Origin: CAVVYA01 sp963752345 | GTDB lineage: Bacteria; Pseudomonadota; Alphaproteobacteria; SMXQ01 | Direction: 5' to 3' | NCBI GenBank assembly: GCA_963752345.1 | Contig: CAVVYA010000002.1 | Coordinates: forward strand, 930,001 to 994,000 | Length of the DNA stretch: 64,000 bases | Shown here: piece after piece, positions 53,708 through 63,914 of the stretch | Numbering within the stretch: position 1 is the first letter of the stretch | Layout of the letters: every line of letters begins with the position of its first letter | Made by a program: the position numbers and the translations under genes | The notes under the pieces: generated by a model | Seen by the model: only the letters and a program-made list of their open reading frames with translations | Databases searched by the model: none | Told to the model about the DNA's origin: nothing

Positions 53708-55020
53708 GGTTTGCCGGCCGGGAGAGAGTCAGCGCCCAAGCGCACGCTCGGCTCGCGGCGGGCGAGCAGGCCGTGCGGCCGCCACACCATGATGGCGACC
53801 ATGGCGGCGCCGAAGAACAACAGGCGGAACTGGCTGAACTCGCGGGTGAGCTCGGGCAGCAGCACCAGGATGGTCGCGGCGACGGCGACGCCGAGCTGGC
53901 TGCCCATGCCCCCGAGCACGACGATGGCGAGAATGATCGCCGATTCCATGAAGGTAAAGCTGGTCGGATTGATGAAGCCCTGGCGGGTGGCGAAGAAGGC
54001 GCCGGCGAATCCGGCGAACATGGCGCCGAGACCGAAGGCCGAAAGCTTGATCGTCGTCGGATTGAGGCCGAGCGCCCGGCAGGCGATTTCGTCCTCGCGC
54101 AACGCTTCCCACGCGCGGCCGACCGGCAGCTTGCGGATCCGCAAGGTGAACAGGTTGGTCAGCAGCGCGAGCACGAGGATGACGTAATAGAGGAAGATCA
54201 GCCGGTGCATGCCCGAGAAGGTCAGGCCGAAGAACTCGTGGAACGCCGTGACACCCTCGCGTGGATTGGCGGTGAACGGCAGGCCGAAGAAGGTCGCCGC
54301 CGGAATCGAGGTGATGCCGCGCGAGCCGCCCGTCAGGCTGGCCCAATTGATCAGGATGATATGGACCATCTCGCCGAATCCGAGCGTGACGATCGCGAGA
54401 TAGTCGCCGCGCAGGCGCAGCACCGGAAAGCCGAGCATGACGCCGAAGAACGCGGCGAAAGCGCCAGCCAGCGGCAAGGCCTCCCAGAAGTTCAGGCCGA
54501 AATTGATCGCGAGCAGGGTGTAGCTGTAGGCCCCCACCGCGTAGAACGCGACGTAGCCGAGGTCGAGCAGGCCGGCGAGACCGACGACGATATTCAGGCC
54601 CCAGCCGAGCATGATGTAGATCATCACCAGGGTCGCCAGATCGACGACGCGGCGGCTGGAGAACGGCAGGAAAGGCAGGACCAGGGCGAAGATCAGCGCC
54701 GCGACGACGATCGGCTTCGCATAAGGGGCGAGCGCCGCGGCCCAACGCTCAACCGGATCGCCGACAACCACCGGACCGGCGCGGCGCGCATGAGCACGCC
54801 ATAGCAGCCAGGCGAAGCGGCCGACGAAGGCCGCAGCGACAAAGACGACGAGCAGCCCGGGCCGCGGTATCGCGGTGAGCTTGCCCTGCAAGTCGCCCAG
54901 GCGCACGCCGACGAGCGGCAAGGCCAACAGGAGCGCGACGACCGCGGTCAGCACGGAGTCTTTGGTGATGGAGCGGAGATCGGCGGCGAGCACAGCGCGC
55001 ATGGATCCGTCCGCCGCCAT
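53704..55020 (-). CDS. livM: Branched-chain amino-acid-type ABC transporter permease LivM
   Basis: Inner-membrane permease with about 10 helices, 438 residues from the ATG at 55020. It has an N-terminal extension (about 100 residues with two membrane segments), then the LivM core YIMLGWGLNIVVGLAGLLDL, GFPVLRLRGDYLAIVTLGF, and the EAA loop GRAWEALREDEIACRALGLN. It overlaps livG and starts 2 bases after the livH stop. Confidence 0.94.
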   Translation of the reverse strand: MAADGSMRAVLAADLRSITKDSVLTAVVALLLALPLVGVRLGDLQGKLTAIPRPGLLVVFVAAAFVGRFAWLLWRAHARRAGPVVVGDPVERWAAALAPYAKPIVVAALIFALVLPFLPFSSRRVVDLATLVMIYIMLGWGLNIVVGLAGLLDLGYVAFYAVGAYSYTLLAINFGLNFWEALPLAGAFAAFFGVMLGFPVLRLRGDYLAIVTLGFGEMVHIILINWASLTGGSRGITSIPAATFFGLPFTANPREGVTAFHEFFGLTFSGMHRLIFLYYVILVLALLTNLFTLRIRKLPVGRAWEALREDEIACRALGLNPTTIKLSAFGLGAMFAGFAGAFFATRQGFINPTSFTFMESAIILAIVVLGGMGSQLGVAVAATILVLLPELTREFSQFRLLFFGAAMVAIMVWRPHGLLARREPSVRLGADSLPAGKP

Positions 55021-55022
55021 GA

Positions 55023-55937
55023 TCAGACCTTCTCCACGTCGGGCCGGCCGAGCAGGCCGGTCGGCCGGAAGATCAGGACGATGACAAGGATGGAGAAAGC
55101 CGCCACGTCCTTGTAGGCGGCGTCCAGGTAGGCCGCCCACATGGCCTCGATCAGGCCGATCAGCAGACCGCCGAGCATGGCGCCGGGCACCGATCCGATG
55201 CCGCCCAGGACGGCGGCGGTGAAGGCCTTGATGCCGGCCATGAAGCCGATGAAGAAGTCGATCACGCCGTAATACAACGTCACCATGACCCCGGCGACGG
55301 CGGCGAGCGCGGCGCCGATCACGAAGGTCAGCGAGATGGTGCGGTCGACATTGACCCCGAGCAACGCCGCCATGGTGCGGTCCTGCTCGCAGGCGCGTTG
55401 CGCGCGGCCCAGGCTCGTGCGTCCGATCACCAGGGAGAACCCGGCCATCAGCGCGACCGTGAGCGCGATGATCAGCATCTGGAGATAGCTCAGGTTCACG
55501 GTGAAGCTGCCTTCGCGCATCAGTTCGATGCCGCCGGTAATCACCGGCTGCAGCGTCTTGACCCTGGCGCCCTGGAGGAGCTGCACGTAATTCTGCAGGA
55601 AGATCGACATGCCGATGGCCGAAATCAGCGGCGCCAGCCGGAACGAGCCGCGCAACGGCCGATAGGCCACCCGCTCCACCGTCCAGCCGTAGACGGCGGT
55701 GAACAGCATGGCGACGATCAGCACGATCATCAGCGCCAGGGGTACCGACGAAAAGCCGAGGGCGCCGAGGATGGTGAAGGCGATCAGCGCGATGAAGGCG
55801 CCGATCATATAGATCTCGCCATGGGCGAAATTGATCATGCCGATGATGCCGTAGACCATCGTGTAGCCGATGGCGATCAGGCCGTAGATCGCCCCGAGGG
55901 TCACGCCATTGATGAATTGCTGCAGGAAATACGCCAT
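55023..55937 (-). CDS. livH: Branched-chain amino-acid-type ABC transporter permease LivH
   Basis: Partner permease, 304 residues from the ATG at 55937, starting AYFLQQFINGVTLGAIYGLI. It shows GYTMVYGIIGMINFAHGEIY, the EAA-type loop RTSLGRAQRACEQDRTMAAL, and KAFTAAVLGGIGSVPGAMLG, all canonical. First gene of the liv operon (livH-livM-livG-livF then the binding protein). Confidence 0.95.
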   Translation of the reverse strand: MAYFLQQFINGVTLGAIYGLIAIGYTMVYGIIGMINFAHGEIYMIGAFIALIAFTILGALGFSSVPLALMIVLIVAMLFTAVYGWTVERVAYRPLRGSFRLAPLISAIGMSIFLQNYVQLLQGARVKTLQPVITGGIELMREGSFTVNLSYLQMLIIALTVALMAGFSLVIGRTSLGRAQRACEQDRTMAALLGVNVDRTISLTFVIGAALAAVAGVMVTLYYGVIDFFIGFMAGIKAFTAAVLGGIGSVPGAMLGGLLIGLIEAMWAAYLDAAYKDVAAFSILVIVLIFRPTGLLGRPDVEKV

Positions 55938-55997
55938 CAGGCGGACATACTCCGCGCGTTCGTGCCCATTCCGCTCCACGCGTACACCGTCATCGCA

Positions 55998-56225
55998 TCA
56001 CGGCCTGGACTTCTGACGGGCGAGGACGTACTGCAGCTTGCGCATCACCGCGTCGGTCATCTGTTGTTCCGTGCTGGATGCGGGCGCGATGATCGACACC
56101 TCGACATGGCTGACGGTGTCGATAGCGGAGACCTTCACCGAATTGCCGACGCGGCAAAATTCGATGATCGCTTCGGCGGTGCTTCCTCCACCCTCGCCGC
56201 TCGCGGCTTTCGGGCCGTTCTTCAT
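55998..56225 (-). CDS. DUF6898-like small protein
   Basis: 75 residues from the ATG at 56225: AIIEFCRVGNSVKVSAIDTV, SHVEVSIIAPASSTEQQM and AVMRKLQYVLARQ. The layout of a small strand-rich domain followed by a helix fits the DUF6898 family as I recall it, often next to the LdtR-like regulator. Function unknown. 60 bases upstream of livH on the same strand. Confidence 0.65.
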   Translation of the reverse strand: MKNGPKAASGEGGGSTAEAIIEFCRVGNSVKVSAIDTVSHVEVSIIAPASSTEQQMTDAVMRKLQYVLARQKSRP

Positions 56226-56365
56226 GAGGCTCGTCCTGCACATACGACAACGCCCGGCCGCTGGCGCTATCCAGCGGTCGGGCGATGACGTTAGCACATA
56301 AACCGGCGGCTGAGGCTAGGCCGCTCGTTCGTCGCCGTCTCCTTATGGAGAGGGCGACGAAAAAA

Positions 56366-56926
56366 TCAGGCGGCCGTCACGCTGAGGGTGGGCGCGCGAC
56401 GAACGCCGACGTTCATCTGGCGCGTCCAGAACTGCTCGAGCGACTGCAATTGCTTCACGACGGTCTTGAGATCGGTCTCGGCGATCGGGCTGTCGCCGAG
56501 CGCGTCGATCTGGCGCGAGAACATGGCGCTCATCTTCGTGTAGAGTTCGAGACCCTTGGTGCTCAGGCGAAGGCGCACGGAACGACGGTCGTGGGTGGAC
56601 CGCTCGTTCTCGAGGTAGCCGTTCTCGATCATCTTCTTGACGTTATAGGAGACGTTGGAGCCGAGATAGTAGCCGCGGTGAGTCAATTCGCCGACGGTCA
56701 GCTCCTCGCTGCTGATATTGAAAAGAATCAGGGACTGAACGTTGTTGATGTCCTCGATGCCCAAGCGATCGAGTTCCAGCTTGACCACTTCGAGAAAATG
56801 GCGGTGAAGCCGCTCGATCAGGAAAATGGTGTCATGATAAGGATGGGTCACGGGCGTCCTCAATTGCTGCGCTAACGGAAATTTCTGGCGACGGGCAGGA
56901 TCAGCGGCCAGTATCTGCGGATACAC
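56366..56926 (-). CDS. MarR-family regulator, LdtR-like
   Basis: A winged-helix regulator of up to 186 residues. It contains HPYHDTIFLIERLHRHFLEV, INNVQSLILFNISSEELTV, GYYLGSNVSYNVKKMIENGY and RSTHDRRSVRLRLSTKGLEL, matching LdtR, which in Liberibacter and rhizobia controls an L,D-transpeptidase and motility. The start at 56926 is a GTG with a poor ribosome site; internal TTG or GTG codons near PVTHPYHD are possible. Divergent from hemB. Confidence 0.88.
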   Translation of the reverse strand: MYPQILAADPARRQKFPLAQQLRTPVTHPYHDTIFLIERLHRHFLEVVKLELDRLGIEDINNVQSLILFNISSEELTVGELTHRGYYLGSNVSYNVKKMIENGYLENERSTHDRRSVRLRLSTKGLELYTKMSAMFSRQIDALGDSPIAETDLKTVVKQLQSLEQFWTRQMNVGVRRAPTLSVTAA

Positions 56927-57021
56927 CTTAATTTTTTCCTAAACGCGGCGCTTTTCGCCCCTGCCCAGCCGAAGGCAAGAGCCTGATTGTCAATACTTTC
57001 CCCGAGTTCTAAGATTTCGCC

Positions 57022-58101
57022 ATGAATATCCGCGCCATCCTGCAGGGCCTCCCCCAGCGAGCCTCGCCCGACTCCCCCAACGTCTCCCCGGCGGGCCCGC
57101 GCGCCCAGGCCGGCTATCCGCGCACCCGCCTGCGGCGCAACCGCAGCGACGAATGGGCGAGGCGGCTGGTCCGCGAGACCCATTTGGATGCCAGCGACCT
57201 GCTGTGGCCGATTTTCGTGCAGGACGGCGACGTCCCGGAAACGCCCATTCCCTCCATGCCGGGCGTGGCGCGCTACAGCATCGAGCGCGCCGTCGAGGCG
57301 GTGGGAGATGCGGCCGAGCTCGGCATTCCGGTGATCGCCGTCTTTCCCGTGGTGCCGCCGAACCTGAAATCGGACGACGCCCGCGAAGCGTGCAATCCAG
57401 GCAATGTGGTGTGCCGCGCCGTGCGCGCCCTCAAGGCCGCCCATCCCGCCATCGGCATCATGTGCGACGTGGCGCTCGACCCGTTCACCAGCCACGGCCA
57501 GGACGGGCTGATGCGCGGCGGCGATGTGCTCAATGACGAGACCGTGGCGGTGCTGGTGCAGCAGGCCCTGGTCCAGGCGCAGGCCGGCTGCGACATCATC
57601 GCGCCGTCCGACATGATGGACGGCCGCATCGGCGCGGTCCGCGACGGGCTCGACGCGGCGGGCTACGACGCCGTCAAAATTCTCGCCTATTCGGCCAAAT
57701 ACGCCTCGGCCTTCTATGGCCCGTTCCGCGACGCGGTTGGTTCCGCCACCAGCCTCGGCGTCAAGGGCAAGCAGACCTATCAGATGGATCCCGCCAACAG
57801 CGACGAGGCGCTGCGCGAGGTCGCGCTCGACATCGCCGAGGGTGCCGACATGGTCATGGTCAAGCCGGGCCTGCCCTATCTCGATGTCATCCGCCGCGTC
57901 AAGGACAGCTTCGGCATGCCGACCTTCGCCTATCATGTGAGCGGCGAATACGCGATGCTGAAGGCCGCCGCCGCCAATGGCTGGCTCGACGGCGACAAGG
58001 CCATGATGGAAACTCTGCTCGCCTTCAAGCGCGCCGGCGCCGACGGCGTGCTGACCTATTGCGCCGTCGAGGCGGCGCGGCGGCTCAAGGCCGGCCTGTA
58101 G
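57022..58101 (+). CDS. hemB: Delta-aminolevulinic acid dehydratase
   Basis: Condenses two 5-aminolevulinates to porphobilinogen in heme synthesis. 359 residues; the two Schiff-base lysines lie in ILAYSAKYASAFYGPFRDA and MVMVKPGLPYLDV. The segment that carries the zinc cysteines in other enzymes reads DVALDPFTSHGQDG here, without cysteines, so it belongs to the Mg/K-dependent type common in alphaproteobacteria. Stands alone, 50 bases upstream of the acylase gene. Confidence 0.96.
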   Translation: MNIRAILQGLPQRASPDSPNVSPAGPRAQAGYPRTRLRRNRSDEWARRLVRETHLDASDLLWPIFVQDGDVPETPIPSMPGVARYSIERAVEAVGDAAELGIPVIAVFPVVPPNLKSDDAREACNPGNVVCRAVRALKAAHPAIGIMCDVALDPFTSHGQDGLMRGGDVLNDETVAVLVQQALVQAQAGCDIIAPSDMMDGRIGAVRDGLDAAGYDAVKILAYSAKYASAFYGPFRDAVGSATSLGVKGKQTYQMDPANSDEALREVALDIAEGADMVMVKPGLPYLDVIRRVKDSFGMPTFAYHVSGEYAMLKAAAANGWLDGDKAMMETLLAFKRAGADGVLTYCAVEAARRLKAGL

Positions 58102-58150
58102 CCCGGCGCCTTCACTCTTTCCTCCTTCCGCGTCAGAGTTCCGAGACTCG

Positions 58151-60647
58151 ATGGGTTTGCTGCGCAGGTTTTCCCGCTGGTTGTTGATTGCGGTCGCGGT
58201 TGTGGCGTCGGCGGTCCTCGTCGCGGTCGTGACCGGCGTGCTGTGGCTGCATTCCTCCCTGCCGCAGACCCGGGGCCGCATGATCATCGCGGGCCTGCAG
58301 CAGCCGGTCTCGGTCGAGCGCGACCAGGACGGCATCCCGCACATCCAGGCGCGATCGGAGCACGACGCCTATCTGGCGCTCGGCTTCATCCATGCCCAGG
58401 ACCGTCTGTGGCAAATGGAGACCACGCGGCGCATCGGCGCCGGGCGGCTCGCCGAAATGACCGGGCCGCCGCTCCTCGCCACCGACAAATTCATGCGCAG
58501 CCTCGGGCTCTATCGTCGCGCCGAGCAAATTTTCGAACGGGCGCCGCCCGATGTGCGCGCGGCACTCATCGCCTATGCCGAGGGCGTGAATGCCTATCTG
58601 GCCAATCGCGGGGGCGCCTGGCCCCTGGAATTCTATCTGGTGGGCGTGCGGCCGGCGCCATGGCGCCCCGCCGATTCGCTGGTCTGGGGTCAGCTCATGG
58701 GGCTTCGCCTCGCGGGCGATTGGCGGGACGAACTGACCCGCCTTGCGCTGTCCGCCCGCCTGACCCCGGAACAAATCGCCGAGTTGCTCGACGACCCCGG
58801 CGACGGACCGGCGACGATCGAACAGGCGCCGCGCAAGGCGGCCGGCGAACAGGTGCCGCGCAAGGTGGCGAGCGAACAATCGACGCACCCCGGCGTCGGT
58901 CAGCCACCTGTCCCGCCGGACAGGATTTCACTCGACCCGCGCGTGATCGATCAGCTCGCCGGCCTGTTGCCGGCCTGGCTTGGCCCGAATACGGCATCCA
59001 ACAGTTGGGTGCTGTCCGGCGAGCGCACGACGAGCGGCAAGCCGCTGTTGGCCAACGACCCGCACCTGGCGCTCGAGATCCCCAACACCTGGTATCTGGC
59101 GCGCATCACCGCGCCCGGGGCTGACCGTGGCGGGCGCCACCGCGCCTGGCGTGCCGTTCCACGTGCTCGGCCACAACAACCGGATCGCCTGGGGATTCAC
59201 CAATACCGGATCGGATGTGCAGGATCTTTTCATCGAAAAGGTCGATCCGGACGACGCGACGCGCTATCTCGCGCCAGGCGGGCCGCTGCCGTTCGCGACG
59301 CGGCAGGAAACCATCAAGGTGAAGGGTGCGGCGGATGTGGTGATCACAGTGCGCGAGACGCGCCATGGACCGGTGATCAGCGACCTCACCGAAGGTCCGC
59401 AACCCGGTGTACAGGCGGGCGAGATGCTGGCCTTCGCTTCGACCGGCCTGCGCCCGGACGATCAGAGCGCCGAGGCGCTCTACCGGCTGAACCGCGCCGG
59501 CGACTGGGCGCAATTCACCGACGCGCTGAAGCATTTTCACTCTCCGCAGCAGAACATCGCCTACGCCGATATCGCTGGGAACATCGGGATCTATGTCGCC
59601 GGACGTGTGCCGCTGCGCAAGACCGGCGACGGCGCACTGCCGGTTCCCGGTTGGACCGGCACGCACGACTGGACCGGCTTTATTCCCTTCGAGGAATTGC
59701 CCCACAGCTTCAATCCGGCGAGGGGCCGGCTGTTCAACGCCAACAATCGCGTGGTCGGCCCCAACTACCCATACGCGCTGGGGCGCGAGTGGGCCGACCC
59801 CTTTCGGGCACGCCGCATCGAAGCCATGATCGACCAGGTCATCCGCCATCCGGCGCCGGACATGGCGCGCATGCAGGGCGATGTGCGGTCGCTGTCGGCC
59901 CGCGAGTTGCTGCCGCTCATGCTGCCTGCCGCGCAAGCCCTGCCGGCGCCGGCGCCGATCGCGCGCGAGGCCATCAAGCTGCTGGAAGACTGGACCGCCG
60001 TGGTCGACGACGATCTGCCGCAGCCGCTGATCTTCAACGCCTGGTTGCGCGAGCTCAATGGCGCTGTCTACGGCGACGAACTTGGCGAGGGTTTCGCGCG
60101 TATTTCCTGGAGCCTGCGGCCGCGCTTCATGGCCCATGTGCTGAGCGACAATACCCACTGGTGCGACGACATCGCCACGCCCGCCGCCGAGACCTGCGAA
60201 ATCCAGTTGCAGACCGCCTTCACCGCGGCGCTGCAATCCTTGACGGCGACCTACGGTCCCGTGCCACAGCGCTGGCGTTGGGGCGATGCTCACCGCGCGC
60301 GCTTTTCGCACCGGGTGCTGAGCCGCGTGCCGCTGATCGGGTCTTGGACCAATGTCGAGCTGCCGACGCCGGGCGACGATTCGACCGTGAATCGCGGCAC
60401 GACCAGCATCCGCGACGGCGCCGCGCCCTTCGCGCATGTGCATGGCGCGAGCCTGCGGGCGATCTACGACCTCGCCGATCTCGCCCAATCGCGTTTCATC
60501 CTGGCCGGCGGCCAATCCGGCAATCGCCTATCGCCGCTCTATGCCAATATGGCGCGACGCTGGCGCGACGTGGAGTATGTCGCGATACCCGCTCAGACAC
60601 CCGGCGCGCGCCGCTTGCTGCTCACGCCGGCGGGTGCCGCGCGATGA
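58151..60647 (+). CDS. Penicillin-acylase-family Ntn-hydrolase, frameshifted
   Basis: An N-terminal-nucleophile amidohydrolase, 831 residues after repair. An N-terminal membrane anchor (SRWLLIAVAVVASAVLVAVV) precedes the alpha-subunit region (DQDGIPHIQARSEHDAYLAL, GFIHAQDRLWQME). The autocleavage site is at NTASNSWVLSG, where the serine becomes the N-terminal nucleophile. A Lys/Arg-rich insert at about 220-255 (KAAGEQVPRKVASEQ) is unusual. The break near 59119 in a G run is repaired by dropping one base (ITAPGLTVAGATAPGVPF). The substrate (beta-lactam, acyl-homoserine lactone or other amide) is unknown. Its stop overlaps the next start (ATGA). Confidence 0.9.
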
Positions 60648-61882
60648 CGGTCCGTCTCGAGGATATCGAAGCCGCGGCGCGCACGATCGCCGGCAAGGTG
60701 GTGCGCACGCCGAGCCTGCCGGCGATGTCCCTGTCGAAGCGGCTGGACGCCGATATCGTTCTCAAGCTCGAGAACCTGCAGCTCACCGGCTCGTTCAAGA
60801 CCCGCGGCGCCCTGGTCAAGCTCGCCAGTCTGACGGCGGCCGAAGCCCGGCGCGGCGTCGTGGCCATGTCGGCGGGCAATCACGCGCAAGGCGTGGCCTA
60901 TCACGCTCGCGCGCTCGGCATCCGGGCGACCATCGTCATGCCCGAGACGACGCCCTTCACCAAGGTCGAGCACACCGAAGAGCTCGGCGCCCGCGTCATC
61001 CTCGAAGGCAAGACCCTGGCGCAGTGCCGCGCGGTAGCCGATCGCCTCGCCAAGCGCGAGCGGCTTGTCTTCATTCACCCCTACGACGATCCAGCCATCA
61101 TCGCCGGCCAAGGCACGGTCGGTCTCGAGATGCTCGCCGACGATCCCGATCTCGACGCCATCGTGGTGCCGGTCGGCGGCGGCGGTCTGATCGCCGGCAT
61201 CGCCACGGCCGCCAAGGCGCTCAACCCGAAGATCCGCATCGTCGGCGTGCAGACCAGCGCTTATCCCGCCCTGGCGCTCGCTTTGAAGCACGGCCGGATG
61301 CGCGCGCCGTCCGACGGCGGCGCCACGCTCGCCGACGGCATCGCGGTCAAGGCCCCCGGCAAACTGACCCGCGCCATCGCCCGCCGCCTGGTCGACGACG
61401 TGCGGCTGGTCGGCGAGACGGACATCGAAGCCGCGATTCAGATGCTGGTCAACGACGAGAAGCTGGTGGTCGAAGGCGCGGGCGCCGTGCCGCTCGCCGC
61501 CCTCATGGCTCAGCGCCTGCCGAAGACCTGCCGGCGCATCGGCCTGGTGATATCGGGCGGCAATATCAACTCCCGCCTGCTCGCCAACGTGTTGATGCGC
61601 GGCCTGGCGCGCGAAGGCCGCATCGGCCGCCTGCGCATCAAGCTGAGCGACGCACCCGGCACGCTCGCCCAGGTTTCCCGCCTGATCGGCGACGCCGACG
61701 GCAATATCATCGAAATCGTCCATCACCGGCTGTTCTCCGACGTGCCGGCCCGCATGACCGAAATCGACATCATGGTGGAGACCCAGGACCCCGAGCATCT
61801 GAAGGGCGTGCTCACGGCTCTGAACCAAGCCGGCTTCAGCACCCGCCTGCTGCGCCGAACCGCCGACGAAACTACCGATTAA
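60644..61882 (+). CDS. Threonine ammonia-lyase with ACT domain
   Basis: PLP-dependent deamination of threonine to 2-oxobutyrate. 412 residues: PLP lysine in LTGSFKTRGALVKL, the phosphate loop VPVGGGGLIAGIATA, GNHAQGVAYHARALG, and a single C-terminal ACT domain (IKLSDAPGTLAQVSRLIGDA) near residues 330-410. The length and single ACT domain match the short IlvA/TdcB-like class. The larger fusion seen in one frame is an artefact of the upstream insertion. Confidence 0.94.
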   Translation: MTVRLEDIEAAARTIAGKVVRTPSLPAMSLSKRLDADIVLKLENLQLTGSFKTRGALVKLASLTAAEARRGVVAMSAGNHAQGVAYHARALGIRATIVMPETTPFTKVEHTEELGARVILEGKTLAQCRAVADRLAKRERLVFIHPYDDPAIIAGQGTVGLEMLADDPDLDAIVVPVGGGGLIAGIATAAKALNPKIRIVGVQTSAYPALALALKHGRMRAPSDGGATLADGIAVKAPGKLTRAIARRLVDDVRLVGETDIEAAIQMLVNDEKLVVEGAGAVPLAALMAQRLPKTCRRIGLVISGGNINSRLLANVLMRGLAREGRIGRLRIKLSDAPGTLAQVSRLIGDADGNIIEIVHHRLFSDVPARMTEIDIMVETQDPEHLKGVLTALNQAGFSTRLLRRTADETTD

Positions 61883-61963
61883 GCAATAATTTCAAAGATA
61901 ACAGGATATTAACAAATGCCCGGCAGAGTGCCGTTGTGCAGCACTCTTTGACCAGGTAGGCCA

Positions 61964-62828
61964 ATGCTTTTCCTTGTTGGTTCCATTATCGTCCTTGCGA
62001 GTGTCTTGGGCGGCTATGTCGCGCTTGGCGGCCATCTTTATGTCCTCTGGCAGCCGTTCGAAATCGTCATGATCGCCGGCGCCGCCGCCGGCGGCTATCT
62101 CATTTCCAATCCCAAGAACGTTTTGAGCAAGACCGGCAAGGCCGTGGGCCTCCTGGTCAAGGGCCAGGGGCATACCAAAGAGCATTATCTCGAGCTCCTC
62201 AGTCTTCTCTACACGATCTTCAAGCTGGCCAAATCGAAGGGCATGCTGGCGCTCGAATCCCACGTGGAGAACCCAAAGGAAAGCGAACTCTTCCAGCGCT
62301 TCCCGCATTTCTACAACGACCATCACGCGGTGACCTTCCTATGCGACTATCTGCGCATGATGGTGCTCGGCTCCGAGAATGCCTATGAGATGGAAGCGCT
62401 GATCGACGAGGAAATCGAGACCCATCACGCCGAGCAGATGCAGATCGCCAATGCCTTTCAGACGGTCGCCGACGCGACGCCGGCGCTCGGCATTGTCGCC
62501 GCCGTGCTGGGCGTCATCCATACCATGGGCTCGATCACCGAGCCGCCGGCCGTGCTCGGCAAACTGATCGGCGGCGCGCTGGTCGGCACCTTCCTGGGCG
62601 TGCTCATCGCCTACGGCTTCGTCGGTCCGATCGCCAGCGGCCTCAAGGCGATCTACGACGCGGACGGCAAGTATTTCCAGTGCATGAAGGTGGCGCTGCT
62701 CGCGCATCTGAATGGTTACGCGCCGTCCGTTTCCGTCGAATTTGCCCGCAAGGCCCTGTACTCGCACGTGCGGCCCAGCTTCTACGAAGTGGAAGAAGCC
62801 GTGCAGAGCGTTGCCGTCAGCCAGCTAG
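61964..62828 (+). CDS. motA: Flagellar motor stator protein MotA, frame break at 3' end
   Basis: Proton channel subunit of the flagellar stator, 287 residues after repair. Starts LFLVGSIIVLASVLGGYVAL; further on are EIVMIAGAAAGGYLISNP, VADATPALGIVAAVLGVIHT and IAYGFVGPIASGLKAIYDAD, the core helices. The frame would run through motB, but removing one base near 62810 gives a stop TAG at 62826, 12 bases before motB. The site of the extra base is less certain than in other genes. Confidence 0.93.
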
Positions 62829-62840
62829 CCAAGGGTCGTC

Positions 62841-63872
62841 ATGGCCAACACCGCGACCAACGCCCCGATCATCATCATCAAGCGCCGGAAGAAGGCGGCC
62901 CATGCCGCGCATCATGGCGGCGCGTGGAAGGTGGCCTACGCCGATTTCGTGACCGCCATGATGGCATTCTTCCTGCTGTTGTGGCTGTTGAACGCCACCA
63001 CCGAGGAACAGCGCCGCGGCATTTCCGATTATTTCTCGCCGGCCAGCGTGTCGCGCACCACCAGCGGCGCCGGCGGCGTGCTCGGCGGCACGACAGTGGT
63101 GCGCGATGGCGCCTTGCGCTCGGACGGCTCGCAGCTATCGATCCCCCTGCCCGCCACGCCGACCGACAACCCCGACTCCGATGTGGACGGCGAGTTCGCC
63201 GGCGACGGCGGCGAGGATTCGGCCGCCGAGCGGGACCGCAAGCAGCAGACCAACGAACTGACGCCCGAAGAGCAGGACAAGCTTTTGGCAAAACGCGAAG
63301 AGGAGCGCTTCGAGGCCGCGGCCGAGGAACTGCGCCAGGCCATCCAGTCCGCACCCGAACTGGCCAAGCTGGCCGAAAGCCTGATCATCGACCGCACGCC
63401 GGAAGGGCTGCGCATCCAGATCGTCGACCAGGACAAATATTCCATGTTCCCGCTCGGCTCCGCGGCGATGTACGACTACACGCGCAAGCTGCTCGCCGAG
63501 GTGGCGAAGATCGTCGTCAAGCTGCCCAACCGCATCGCCGTGACCGGCCATACGGATTCGACGCCCTATTCGCGCTCCTCGAGCTACACCAACTGGGAAC
63601 TTTCGACCGACCGCGCCTTGGCGAGCCGACGCGCCCTGCTCGAATCCGGCCTGCTGGACGACCGCATCGAGCGCGTCATCGGCAAGGCCGACAAGGAGCA
63701 TCTGGTCCCCGACGAGCCGAATTCGCCGCGCAACCGCCGCCTCAGCATCGTGTTGCTGCGCGACGCGCCCGCGGTGCCGGCCGGCTCGGCGACCGGAGCG
63801 CTGGATCAGGGCCAACCGACCCGGGCCGCCGCCGCGGCACCGCTGCCCCCACGCCAGCCAGCCCCCCGATAA
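62841..63872 (+). CDS. motB: Flagellar motor stator protein MotB
   Basis: Stator subunit anchored to peptidoglycan, 343 residues. Basic start (IIIIKRRKKAAHAAHHGG), one membrane helix with the proton-binding aspartate (YADFVTAMMAFFLLLWLLNA), a long Asp/Glu-rich linker at about 85-160, and the OmpA-like domain with VTGHTDSTPYSRSSSYTNWE and SPRNRRLSIVLL. The C-terminal tail is Pro-Ala-rich. Follows motA by 12 bases. Confidence 0.96.
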   Translation: MANTATNAPIIIIKRRKKAAHAAHHGGAWKVAYADFVTAMMAFFLLLWLLNATTEEQRRGISDYFSPASVSRTTSGAGGVLGGTTVVRDGALRSDGSQLSIPLPATPTDNPDSDVDGEFAGDGGEDSAAERDRKQQTNELTPEEQDKLLAKREEERFEAAAEELRQAIQSAPELAKLAESLIIDRTPEGLRIQIVDQDKYSMFPLGSAAMYDYTRKLLAEVAKIVVKLPNRIAVTGHTDSTPYSRSSSYTNWELSTDRALASRRALLESGLLDDRIERVIGKADKEHLVPDEPNSPRNRRLSIVLLRDAPAVPAGSATGALDQGQPTRAAAAAPLPPRQPAPR

Positions 63873-63914
63873 GACCCGCTTTGCGCCCGCGCGCCGGCAT
63901 GGCAGACTTCCGCC

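Noticed and set aside
58151..61882. A 1243-residue fusion of penicillin acylase and threonine dehydratase
   Set aside because: The acylase frame changes near 59119 by one extra base; its true C-terminal half is in another frame and ends in an ATGA overlap with the dehydratase.
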